From Linnemannia elongata (Eukaryota > Mortierellomycota > Mortierellomycetes > Mortierellales > Mortierellaceae), in NCBI GenBank assembly GCA_036320915.1, contig JAXBDG010000008.1, positions 1,054,001 to 1,118,000 of the forward strand: a DNA stretch of 64,000 nucleotides. The letters are read 5' to 3'. The notes beneath the pieces are model-generated. The model had not been told where the DNA came from and did not search any database. It worked only from the letters and a program-made list of their open reading frames with translations. This document shows, in pieces, positions 11,253 to 22,821 of the stretch; the first letter of the stretch is position 1, and each line of letters starts with the position of its first letter. The translations under genes and the position numbers were made by a program.

Positions 11253-12349
11253 TCCTGCAAATCTTATTGGCTGATGATAAGCAGGGTCCTTCTCTCAAAA
11301 ACGAAGACTAGCCATACAGCGAGCGTGGAGAAAATAAAAGAGTTGTTGAATGGCGAAGGAAGATTGGTGAGGAATGGAATGGAATGGAAACTGAATGTAG
11401 AAAGGTGGAGGGAGGGGTGAGGAGAGCTGTCAAGTCTGAGGAGCAGGCATAAAGGGAACTCTCCTCCGGTAGGCGCTCTCTCTTACGTTAATTCAAAGGA
11501 TGTTCTGAGGTCGTGAAAGGGTAGAGCGTTATCGAGAAATAGAAAGGAATGAAGAATTAACGGCTACGTGTGGAGGAGGAGGGGACAAACTGGGATCGGG
11601 CAAAGGGAGCAAGATGGAGAAAGAGGAGGAAAGAAAGAAAGAGAAGGCAAAGGACGCCCTCGAAGTCGAAGGTCAAGAGAACAAATGACCGATTTGCCTG
11701 TTACTGACTGAGATAACCCTACTTCACATCAATAGACGACAGCACGCAGAAAAGAGGGGCATGATGTGTGAGGCTCGGGGGTAATGTAGAGTAGGGCGAA
11801 AGGAAGGCAAACAGGCCTTTCTTGTCGGTCGATATTTGAAAAAGGGGGCCAAAACATACTACAGAGTAAAAATACCTGTAAAAACAGACATCATTCGTGA
11901 CCAACGCACCGCAACACTGACCACCTCATGAAAAAGTGTGTTAAAAAAGGGGCAGGCCGATCTGCTGACAAGGCCTAGTTTTTTGTTGTTTGTTGACGGG
12001 TCTTCTTCAGCAAGGGCTGTCGACGGTGTGCCTGCATGTTGTCAGCCAAGACCAACAAAGGACTCTGTGCACGCACGTTCTTTGTTACTACTACCAGTTA
12101 GCGGCATTTGTTCCTTTTGGGATTACTTTCTTTACGATGAATGCATCATTACACAGCCTTAGCAACCATTTGGAAGGCATGTTGGTAGTATGAAATATGT
12201 TTTGTTTTTATGAAGGATCTAAAGGGGTAGAGAGGGGAGGAAAGGATGTCTATGCACAAGTGGTTTGAAATGATCGGTCCAGAGAGAGGAAAGGGAGAAG
12301 AGGGCGCTCTGATCGTCTATGGTTCCCAGGCACACAGCTGCGGTGTTAA
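11253..12349. other. Intergenic region, no gene seen
   Basis: Upstream of the chitin-synthase-like gene and downstream of the carrier gene, both on the minus strand. The plus strand from 11340 to 11650 is GA-rich, i.e. pyrimidine-rich on the coding strand, with a short GGAAT tandem near 11370-11390. No convincing frame was found. Confidence 0.5.
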
Positions 12350-13764
12350 TTACTTGACTTTGTGGTGCTTCTGTTTAGCGAGGAGGGCAAAGAGCACGAT
12401 CGTGTACTTCTCGAGCTGATCCTTGACCATGAACAAGAGTGCCTGTGAGATGACGGCCTTGGAGATTTGTGCTTGCATGCCCTACAGATCGCAGATATAA
12501 AAGAAAATCACAGTATTAGTCAATGAGTCCAATTGCGTTTTCCAGTTTTCCAGGACATGAAGATGCATATAAGAGAGTACCAAGGGGGTCAAGTGGAGGG
12601 ATGAAAAAAAAAAAAAAAACTTACGGTGTACCAACCCTTGAGGCCCTCCTTCTCAAAGACACGCTGGAGAACATCAATGGCTCCGGTGTATGGCTTGTGC
12701 GTCTCGGCATCCTTCTTGGAGGGCTTCCACTGGAGACGAACCTTGGCCATGATGTAGGGGTATGTCACAACAGTCGCCAGGATCTTGGCGAGAGCTCCGA
12801 CAAGGAAAACCAATCCAGGGGTCATGTCCTTGCGCTTGAAAGCCTTCAGCACGACCTCCTGGATGCGAGAGTACATGCCGTAGGTGATAGCGGGGTTGAC
12901 GACCAAGACCAGCGAAGGCTTCAGTCCCTTCCAGAGTCCAGTCCAGCCCTCCTCGTCAACGATTTCCTTAGCAGTCGCCATGAGATCCTGACGCTCGCCC
13001 ATGGGCATGGTCTGCTGGCGAGTGGTGACGACAGCGACGGGGATGGTGAAGATCTGAGCCAACGCTCCTGCTCCAGCGCCGATCAACAATTCCATAATGG
13101 TCGAGATGGCGACTCCCGCGGGTTGACGGTTGACATACCCGGATCGGATGAAGGTGTACCAATAAAAGTAGGCAAAGTTTTGAGAGGCCGTGCCGAGGAG
13201 TCCAGAGAGGAGACCGGCATAGAGACCAGGGAGACCTTCGGTCTTGAGAATCTTTTGCACGGCGTCGGTGGTGGAGAGGTATACGTTGGGATCAGAAGCG
13301 TTGGCGGCGGTTCTGGACCGAACCTGCATACGGGTTTTGATGCTATTGTGTTGTTGACAAAGGGTAGATGTGCGATGTTAGGAATGGGGTTTTTAGGCAA
13401 CGGCGAAGGAGGTAAAGGAAGGACGGGAACAATTGATCCGACATGAGCCATAGGACAGATCGGTGCTGCTTTCTATTCCTCCTTCTTCTTTAACAAGCGT
13501 TTTTTTTTTTTCTTTTATCATAACCACAAAGGATATTAGCGCCATGGAAACAAATTAATAAAGCGACAAAATAGAAAGATATCGATGTGTAACAGAGTCA
13601 TTGTCAGGCGACAGAAACGTAAGTTGGCGTGAGAATAGACAACATAAAAAAAGGGTCAGCGAGACATACATGTCAAGAGGGTAAGTGCATGTCAATGCGA
13701 ACATGGCACCGCCAGTTCCGGCTATGGCATGACCGAAGGGGGAGAGTTTTGAGCCGCCAGCCAT
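12350..13764 (-). CDS. Peroxisomal solute carrier, PMP47/ANT1 (SLC25A17) type
   Basis: Mitochondrial-carrier-family protein of the peroxisomal membrane branch, which moves ATP/AMP or related cofactors across that membrane. Exons 13670-13764, 12625-13342 and 12350-12481 join to 314 residues. Three carrier repeats are visible: PLDIIKTRMQ split across the first junction, IPVAVVTTRQQ in the second repeat, and TYPYIMAKVRLQ in the third. Glycine-rich helix starts (GTGGAMFALT, GAGAGALAQI) and the tail GMQAQISKAVISQALLF resemble PMP47 and yeast Ant1. Assignment to the peroxisomal branch rather than a mitochondrial carrier is from overall similarity. The intron after exon 2 starts GTAAGT and runs into a 16-nt homopolymer (A on the plus strand, 12604-12619). 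Confidence 0.88.
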
Positions 13765-15005
13765 TGTTGGAGTTTTTTTGTGTGTGTGAAGAGTTGAGTG
13801 GGTGTGCGAAATGAGGATCGGTTGGTGCAATGAACACTTTTAAGTTAGCCGAAGGAGGGATGGAAGAGTAGTGATGAGAGTGCGGGGAGAGGAGAGAGGG
13901 GTGGAAAGAGAACGAGGAGAAGTAGAGAGAAGAGAGGAGTGGAGAGGAATGAAGGAGATAAAAAGAAAGAGAAGAGAGAGAAAGACAGACAAGCAAGATA
14001 TATGGAAATATATGAAGCTGTCGGCGAGCACCATCGACCCCGCATCGTCCCCTCTTCCCTCTTTTGAATTCGATCGCTCTGTCCTCAGACTGGTTCGGTG
14101 CAATTTTTTATTTTCTTTGTCTGTCTGTCCCCGGACAAACTATTTGCATGTGGCCTCTCAGAGCAAAGCCCGACTTTCAACATACACATACAGACACCGA
14201 GGGGAATTTCAATGAAGATACGAGATAGACAAACAGCTTCATTGTATGTATCCCTGTGCTGTCAGTTCCTCCAATCCATCCGCCTTTTCTTTTCTTCCCT
14301 GCTAATTGCCTCTCTTTCTGTCTTCTTTAATCCTTTCTATCCCCACTACTCTCTATCCTTCGATTTTGTTAGTTGCAGTTGTCCTTCGCCAGAATTGTCC
14401 ATTCGAGCTGCTAGTGGAGTGGAAGTCGTTATTGTGTTTCAATTGATTCTTCTACGACAACCGCTTTTTTATTATTTGATCAAAAGATTTTTTGTGCCCT
14501 CAGTGAGACAGACAAATTAATCAGTGATGGTGCCTGGGTGAGGATCGACCTTCTGTTGACCGTCCTTTGTGCACACCTGACACAAGATGGCCAGTTCACA
14601 CGCACATACTGTGGAGGATTTCAGAAAGAGACGAGATACAGTAGACAAACAGCTTCTTCGTGTCCATGCTTTCACTTCCCTCAATCAACCGATGCCCCTC
14701 GGACTACTCCATATTCCGCAAAGTATCCTCTTTGTATGACATACCTTCCTCTTGCGCTCTTGTGAGATCCACCTCAATTCTTCACGCTGTCTGTGTATCT
14801 ATGTCTGTTTCAGCATGACTTTTAAAGATTCTTGTCCCTGCCGATCACGGCTCACTCGCTCTTGAGCCAATCACCTCCTTGATGACTGCTTTTTTTTTCT
14901 TCAAGGGTGGTTGACGTTGCCACCAATTTTGATCAACAACAAAACAACGCGACCTCACACTCTGCCCATCTTGTTTTAGCTTCTCAACCCTATGGACCAA
15001 GCAAC
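13765..15005. other. Divergent intergenic region between carrier and FANCI
   Basis: The plus strand from 13855 to 14000 is almost pure purine, i.e. CT-rich on the carrier's coding strand. A sequence like 'gagatacgagatagacaaacagcttc' recurs around 14217 and 14628, too short and diverged to call an element. An acceptor-like TTTTAG at 14973-14979 could end an unannotated 5' exon of FANCI. Confidence 0.45.
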
Positions 15006-15021
15006 ATGGACACTCTCCTGA
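14992..15021 (+). promoter_or_regulatory. Overlapping upstream ORF at the FANCI start
   Basis: An ATG at 14992 opens a nine-codon frame ending in TGA at 15019-15021. It lies in a different frame from FANCI and overlaps its proposed start codon at 15006. If both are in the mature mRNA it could lower FANCI translation by leaky scanning. This depends on the inferred start. Confidence 0.35.
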
Positions 15022-18000
15022 AACTTCACAACCAGGACCCATCGGGAGCCACTCTCAGGGACCACTTGGATGAAGTCGACTCTGGTCAGGACCAGGTACC
15101 GCTCATGGCATCCTCCTTGCAAATGACTGTAAAAGGGCATGCATTAACACCTACCAAAGCGAAAGGCGTTAATAAGCGAAGCACCCCTTCTCAGATTTCA
15201 AACTTGATAGCAGAGAGCCTTCGGGACAAAGGGCTCACGTTTAATGGGAGTGAATATGGGGCAGACTGCCTGCAACTTGTTCGAGCTATCTTGCGAGGTA
15301 ATTCACTGTGAACCAAGATTTGCTAGTGGACTCAAATAATTCGATTGATACTAAACGCCACTATTTCTTTCTGCACCAATTAGCCTCGCCCGAGGAAGGA
15401 GGAGGGTCAGGCAGGCGATCACAGGTCATCAAAGGGTGCATCTCTTGGTACGTGCGATTCTGACCTAAGCGTTTGTTATATGAGTGTTATTCATGCATAT
15501 ATGCTTCGGTCCTGGGAAAATGAATAACCGTTTCGATGTTGCTCCAGGCTTATCCAAGTAGGGGATGAAGAGTCTGGCGGAACAAGCGCCGTTCAGCTGG
15601 AGGAGGTTACAGGGAAACTGGTCAATATTCTTATTGACGTTGGTCACTCGTTCGATGCGGATGCCTTGGTTCAATCGATCTACACTATGACCGAGGCTGT
15701 CAGGAACCAACGCCATCCCCAACGCCAACTTTTCGCACTGTTCTCCCGGTTGTTGGTGATTGCAGCAAATCTCGGCACTGTTCTCGTCCCGGACTCGTCG
15801 GAAGAAATCTCGGGAAATGAATTCAAGGATATTATTCTAGACCGGATATTCACTGCACCCTGGAATCGCAAGAGCGTCGTACCATTGGCATCAGCACTAG
15901 CAGATGTTGAGATGGAGAACCAACAGTTGGAGATGGCGATTGTCAAGATCATGAAGCAGTTCAAGCAAGTCGATGCTGCAGACCTCCCGATCCTGTTCCA
16001 CAATCTCCTGTCACTCTCATCTAAAGTAAGGTCTCGTAGCTGGCGATAATGACCTTGAGTTGACGTAGAAGCCTGTGATTAACACTGCCACCATTGTTTC
16101 ATGTATTCCTAATAGGGTCACCAACAATTGGTACTGAGGGGAACGCTGGAGTTTTTCGACCGATTAAACGCAGGAGGGCACATTGCTGATAGGTACATAC
16201 ATCGGCACCCTCTGACTGACATCTTCAGTAGGATTTGGCAAGGGTTAATATGGACGCAGTGTCTGACATGCTATAACCCTTTCTTACTATAGTCTTCGTT
16301 CGGATAACACCAAGGACGTGGCACATTTGGAGTTCAAGGATATGACTGCAATAGTGAGCGCCATCATCCTCCACTTCAGCTACGCCGTCGGGCAGGATCA
16401 GGAACTGGGAACAGAGCTCTTGAAACACATGAAAAATGGAAAGACGGCATACCTTTCGTCGTTCTCGCTGGCGTGTCTTTTGACCATGACTAGGATTCAC
16501 CGCTTCGAGGACAGCGTCTTAGACTATCTCAAGTCGTCCATTTTGACAGTGTTCAGAGATCAGGAGAGAATGCAAAAGGATTCATGGGTGCTCCGTAAGT
16601 CGCATCCCGTTTCTTTAAGTTCACAGAATGTGGGTGTTTTGTCATACTGAGGGATAAACGCTGACATTATAGTTTGATCCGCACCGACATAGAATTCGAG
16701 GGAATGTCCCCACCTCCAATCCTGGACATGTTTTATGATATTATTCGAAAGCTTCCGTTTGATTTGGAGCAGTTGACGCCGAGTGTTGTACAGTGCGGAG
16801 TGCATATCATGGATTATGCCGCCCCGCCAAGCCCTTGGAAGGCATCAGGCAAGTCCATTACCACATGTATAGGTGATTTATTTCGCCTACTTCCTGTGCC
16901 TCTAATAGCTGACAAAGCATTCGTCCCTACGCCCTTACTGTAGACGCGGTCAAGAAACATGGACCAAAGTCACCAAACGAACGCGCCTGTGAACTTGGAG
17001 CATCTATCCTTGCGGAAACATTCAAGGTATGTATTGCTCGATGCTTTATTTTGTTATCGAACCGCACACGCGAATTGGGTATGATATCTCATATCACTTT
17101 ACAACTTTACATTTTAGACCCAAGCTTCAGCCCGGACAGAGATTCTCGACTGCATCATGTCCAGAATCGTCACCAAATCTTCCAACACTGTCTATTTTCT
17201 GGACCTTCTTGAATCCATTACCAAGGACAGTCCCGATGCGTTAGAAGAGCACCTCTCTCGAGTCAAAGAGTCTCTTGATTACCTCTCCTTTCTCACCCCT
17301 TCGACTGCCGTGCGTCTCATGGCGGCGGTCAAGGATGTTGCCAAACAGAACCGTTCGTTCCGCGACAGCCTGATTCTCATTCTTCGAAAGTCCCTGTTCT
17401 CAAAGTATGGACTTATGTTGCATCTCTTCTGCATTGAAAGGATTTCTTGTTTGATCTTGGACTAGGTGACTGATCGGATTCTACTCTGATCAATAGGAAC
17501 TTGGAAAGTCGACAGGTTGCGCTCTCAGGGTTTCTTCTCATGTTGAAACCATCATCAAAGCCCCGACTGAGTATGCGAGGTGGTTCCAGCAGAGCCAGTA
17601 GCATTCAAGGGCAGGAAACCGATCTGTTTGGCTACTCATTAGAAATTTTAGGTATGCCTGCGCGTGTTATCTGCTTAAACACGAAGACAACCCCATCCCC
17701 TCTCATTGACGAATTGATGATGTGTTTCACATTGATTAGGAACTCTTCGGCGATGCTTGGGCCAGCAAGGAGAGGTGCGACTTTCCCTTTATCTCGGCTT
17801 GATGGAGATTGTAGAGTCTGTGCCACAGCTGAACCCCGTGGTGTTTGAGATCCTCCAGGCACACGTACGTTTTCTTTAACAAGCAATACTCGCGCTTTGC
17901 AATTCTCAGACAGCAACAAGCGTTGACTCTGACCATGCTCTCCTTTCTATGTTTAGTTTGCCCACTTTTACGACCCCACGTTCAATCGAATGGCGCCGCT

Positions 18001-21000
18001 AAAACTGGAAGAGTGTGTTGGCCAGGCAAGAACTGGAGGAGAACCCACCTTTGTTGAACCGCTCCAGTACCTGATGAGCGGAGTTGTCCGCTCTCTGGTC
18101 GGTTTGGAAAAGCTCAAGAGAAAGGCACCCCACACCCAACGTTAGTAACAGTCAGGCTGATGTTCACATCAATTATGCTTCCTGAAAGCTCACTGACGGA
18201 ACAATGCGTACTGACATTACATCCATATCATGTCAAATAGCCATATCGGCGGATGACCAGTTGGTGGAAGAATGTGTTCGTGATCTGGACAACATCCTCT
18301 TGGGTCTCGAACGCGCGGGATTGGAGGACTTCGAGCTCGACAAGACGTCTGATTTTAGTATGGCAAGCAACATTGGCGCTCGCAACAACATGTATGCTAC
18401 TCTATTGAATGGCTGCTACGAAGTTGCTATCGAGTTTGTGGTGTTGAGGCAGTCTTCTCAAGGCGAAAACTCTGCCGCAAACGGTAAACGTATTGCTCAC
18501 AGCCGCCAGAGCTCGTCAGACCGTCAGTTTCAATCCATGACCCTCAACGCTGGATGTTCCGAATTGATTTTGCATTTGTTTGGCAAGATGCGCAAGCTTC
18601 ACGACATTGTCAGAGATAAGGTCGTTATGCAGCGAGGTAAGTTACGACTGTGGTTTTTGTATGCTTCGATATTGTATGATGACCTATCAGTACCAGTGGT
18701 GACTAATCGCAATGGAGCATTGCCGCCGGATTTTCTACTTTGGTAGGCAAAAAATTGGGTCCACTCGGTGAGGCATCTGCACTTGGACTTGAGTGTGTGA
18801 CAAAGTTGGTGGAATGTATGTTCGCAGAGCCTGCCGAAGGTCAAGAACCAGATGCAGAAGCTCTCAGACTCAAATCGAACGACGAGTTTCTGGTTTACAT
18901 CACGACAGTCATTCAAGCTTTGTTGACAAGGGTATGTGAGGCTAGAAAAAGTAGACCAGTTGTTGGTAACAGATGTCCTGGTGATCCATCTTCCATTGCT
19001 AATAAGCACTTCACTTTCTATCTTTACTATTTTCTAGCTGCACACGTCTGCAGATTCGCTGAGTGACAATGATTACGACTACTGCAGGAGACTAACGAGC
19101 GTCCTGGTACGCGAGTTCATTGTCAGCGAGAGACCTGATGGACCCAAGGCTATGGCGGCAGGAGCGAAGGGCAAAGACAAGAACAAGTCCTGGTTGATGA
19201 CTGGAATCGAGGCGCTCACAGCCGGTCTGATGACCGTTCAACGATTCTATCCTGTCAACCCTTCGACAATGGGTACCACACCCGAGTTTCTTCACAACCA
19301 CAAAATTGTTGCCGGATTCTTGGCTGCAACACTGCCTCAAGCAAATGGCGGTCATGGGCGTGATCAGCGAGCGTCAGATGTGGTTGCCTGGACCACTTCA
19401 CGGACGATCCGTAACGATGTCGATAGTCTTGCGGCTGCTTACATTCAATACTTGCAAGAGCTGCTGGTCATGTTTGTGAACGAGACGATCCCCCTATTGA
19501 AAGAGGCCGTTGGTGTCCTCCAAGTGATTCAAGTCCTCTCGCAATACCTCTCGCGGTCTAGCGATCTCAGCAGTCAGGGTGGCCAACAAGGAGCCAGCGA
19601 CCCAGAGCTTTCCCGCACCAGCTCGACACTAAGTATGGACTCTACATCGTCCAGACCAAGGCAATTAGATATGCTGGTCCATTGGTTGGTGAAGCTGTGC
19701 AGGGATCAGGCAGTGGACGACACAACGTTGACGAAGGCGCTCCTGTCGATGATGTTGCAGTTGGAGCAAGAGTGCATGACCCCTCAAGCGAATGCGGACT
19801 TGTTGGCAGTGGATGATATTGAAGCTGGTTCAGCGTCTAACATCAAGCTCGCCATGGGACCCGTCTCTCTCGGTTTTGGCAGTGTTACAGCGTCATCTGT
19901 GGTTGCACAATGCCCCGAGGCTGCAACACGGTTGCGCCTGGCAGCAGATATCTTGCTCACTTATGGCATGAACCATGGCGGTCCCAATTTGCCCAGTCTC
20001 CGAGACTTGCCGGATGAGATCCCACAAGAAGAAGGTGTGGAAGAGGGCATCATGCGGCTGTTCAATCTGAAAAAGGAGATTGGCACTGAGGCTCGGTTTT
20101 CAGTCGTGACCATACGAACGTCAGGTGTTGTTGCGGATGTCCTGTTGCAGCAAGTCGAGCGTTCGCTCGAAGGCCTTGAATGGGCCTTGGGCAAACTCCG
20201 ATTCTGTGGATTGGCTCCAGCAGGTAAGCATTTAACCCCTCACTATATTCTATTATGCCCATGGCTCTTTTGTCTTTTTTTGACGCAATCTCAACCCCGA
20301 CCTTTATCTATGTGCTCTCGACCTCTTCAATCCTATCCCCCCCAAAAAACGTGCTCGGGGCAGGGCAAGGCAAGAGGACAAGAGGGTTTATCAAAGGGGT
20401 GTAATCAGTGTCGGAGCCGGAACCGGGGCTTTGGTAGGGACATTATCGCTCAGCGGGACCCGACACTCCACAGAGCATCAGCGAGTTCGGGGGGTCAAGA
20501 TGGAAAGTGGGTTAACAGTTGAAGTTGAAATACAATAGTGATAAGAAGTACAAAACGATGAAAAGAGAGAGAAAGGGGCTAGGAGGAGTTCGATTGGCGA
20601 ATTCTTGGGAAATTGAGTTGCGGAGATTATTATTTTTGGACCGTGGAATATTAGATCAAGTTGATAAGATCTTGGCCTATTGCGTCTTTTCTTCTTCTAT
20701 TTATTGGCACAGTTGCATTTTTTTTTCAATTACCATGAACTATTCATACACACCAACGGGCCTATATAAAAAAGTTAAAGGGGTTGGTTGGTTGGAGATT
20801 TTCTTGGATGGCCATTTTAGTTTTACGAGTCCTATTGTACTTGTGGGCATTGCCTTTTAGTGTTCCTTATCATGGTTGAGATGAATAGAGAAGAGAGGGG
20901 AAGCGGACGTTGCGGACCTACTGAGTTTGTGTCTGTATCTGTGGGAGGGCTTTGTTATTGGATGCTTATGAGGACAAATGACTAGAGCACGGTCAAGAAA

Positions 21001-22576
21001 CAAGCGTTGTTGTACAGAGAAAAAAGAAGAAATCTCTTTGATTGCACACGGAGTTGGCCATTCTTTATTTTGCATCATGCCTTTTATTGTTGTTATTATT
21101 GTATCGAACAATTGAGTAGTTAGTTCACCGTGCGGATTGAATTGATTCCATGGCATTCTTTATCAGTTGCAAACTGCAGGTCGATATGAGCCTTCCCATG
21201 AGCCGTTAGATTCACACCCCTTGCCCTTAGTCTTCACTCGCTCTTTGGCTGACCCCAAGATTATCAATCTCTCTATGAATAACTCCAATTTATAGGCTCT
21301 GACCGTCCATGCCCTAAACATTGGACAAACGGCAGCCACGCACAGCTCCACGAGTCACCGTCACCACACTCTGAGGCCCATAGGTTGTGTCTTCCTGGCG
21401 AATGCAGGGTTACCATGGGCAAGAAACCCTTCCAGGAGTTTGAGGGCGAGATCTGTTGGCGAGTTGAGGCTTGTCTCTGGGTCCTAGTCCGTATCTCACA
21501 GTCGTGTATCAATCAGGCAACCTCGGAGCACTTGATTCGGGTTCTGCAGCGATGCTATAAGGTTCTGACGGCCCTGACTAAGCATTACCTGAAACCAGCG
21601 ACGGCGTCGCCTTTGAACCTGTTCCCTACACAATCGTCGTCGTCGTCGTCGTGTGGACCAGGGTTGTCTCTTTCCGCTGCAAAGTTGAAGGGCAAGGGAG
21701 GACAAAACAAGGCCAGTGCGGGAGTGATTCAACTGCCACATGGCTTCCTTCGTGTCACACAAGTTGCTGGAATGGAGCTCTCTGTCCATCTTTACACGTT
21801 CCTAAGTTATTTCCAAATGTTGGACGAGGAGCGAAGGAATCGAGACCATGAGCGTCAAGCTAATGGCAAAAAGGGAAAGAAGGCAGGTGGAACCAAGGGG
21901 GATGAAAAGGGCAAGGACCCAATGGATGATGATGAGAGTGGCATTCCTAAGAACAACCTAGGAGGAGGTGCGGCTGGCGGTCGAGGCGGTGGTGTTGGAG
22001 GGGGTGCAAAGTCCCGTCAAAAGGCCAAGATTTTGCGAGAGTCCAAGTTGATTCCGACGTTGATTTATGGGGTGGAGCAGTACGAGCGGTTTGTGATTCA
22101 GCTCAGCAAGAAGTCCAAGGTTCATCTGACGCAGTTTATGCGACGCAGTACAGCCCGAGATTTCCGCATCCAGATTCAGCGGCTCGGAGACCTGGGTTTG
22201 GAGGACCAATACGACGAAGAGAGACAGCTTCAGCAGTTGCAGGAACAGGAGCAGGAGCGAGAGCGAGAGCAATTGCAGATGCTGCAGCAGGGGCGTCGTC
22301 AGCACGAGGGAGAAGGAGATGTCGATATGGAGGTGGATGATGACGACGGTTTGGTATGAACATTTTTTTGTTATTGGATGCATGATATTGTATCTTATTG
22401 TTGTTGTGTGTGTACTTTTGAGCCGACCGGAAATGGGCATACAATATCTGTCAGCTGAACATTTCCCTTTCTGTATTTATCTCTAGGCTCAGGACGAAGA
22501 TGAGGGAGAAGAAGAGCAAGACGACGAAGTAGAAGAAGAGACGCTTCACAATCGCAAGCGTGCTCGTCGTACTTGA
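15006..22576 (+). CDS. FANCI: Fanconi anaemia group I protein homologue (FANCI)
   Basis: Partner of FANCD2 in the ID2 clamp that acts in interstrand-crosslink repair. Sixteen exons join in frame to 1713 residues: 15006-15297, 15384-15447, 15548-16025, 16116-16192, 16293-16598, 16673-16848, 16944-17026, 17118-17404, 17497-17651, 17740-17864, 17957-18140, 18241-18636, 18747-18931, 19038-20223, 21296-22353, 22487-22576. Blocks matching vertebrate FANCI include [59 protein letters not shown] and [16 protein letters not shown]. The C-terminus is acidic and ends NRKRARRT, a likely NLS. The vertebrate ubiquitinated Lys (K523) aligns with Gln594. The intron at 16849 has a GC donor (AGGCAAGT). The exon-5 donor (GTCGCA) was chosen because GTAAGT four bases upstream breaks frame. 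The acceptor at 21295 is inferred from phase. Human FANCI is 1328 aa; the extra length is mainly low-complexity inserts. Confidence 0.9.
20224..21295 (+). other. Unusually long FANCI intron
   Basis: At 1072 nt this is roughly ten times the other introns of the gene. The donor is GGTAAGCA; the acceptor TTTATAG at 21295 is the one that restores phase and stays open into the conserved exon 15. The first 300 nt contain GC-richer, open sequence in two frames (see findings); the remainder is AT-rich with a TATATAAAA motif near 20763. It may hide an unrecognised exon. Confidence 0.5.
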
Positions 22577-22821
22577 AACAGCACTACAAAACAAGTTCCT
22601 TTCTTGATAAGTGAACAAGTGATAATACAATGAGGAAGACTTTTGAAGTGTATGGAAAATAAGAGAGTATTGTACAGGTTTTATTACAGGTTGTTGGAAG
22701 GTTGTTTTTTTCAGGAAACAAACTACTAGGTATGAGCAATTTTTGTTTTGTTTGGTGGTTGTGGTTGTTTTGGTTGCTACCCAAGGGGACCCATTTTGTT
22801 GTTGTTGATGATGATGGTGCT

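Noticed and set aside
12523..13446. 307-codon plus-strand frame
   Set aside because: It is antisense to the exons of the peroxisomal carrier, whose conserved motifs are on the minus strand.
20857..21156. 99-codon minus-strand frame inside the FANCI intron
   Set aside because: No recognisable family, no splice context; treated as chance in AT-rich intron.
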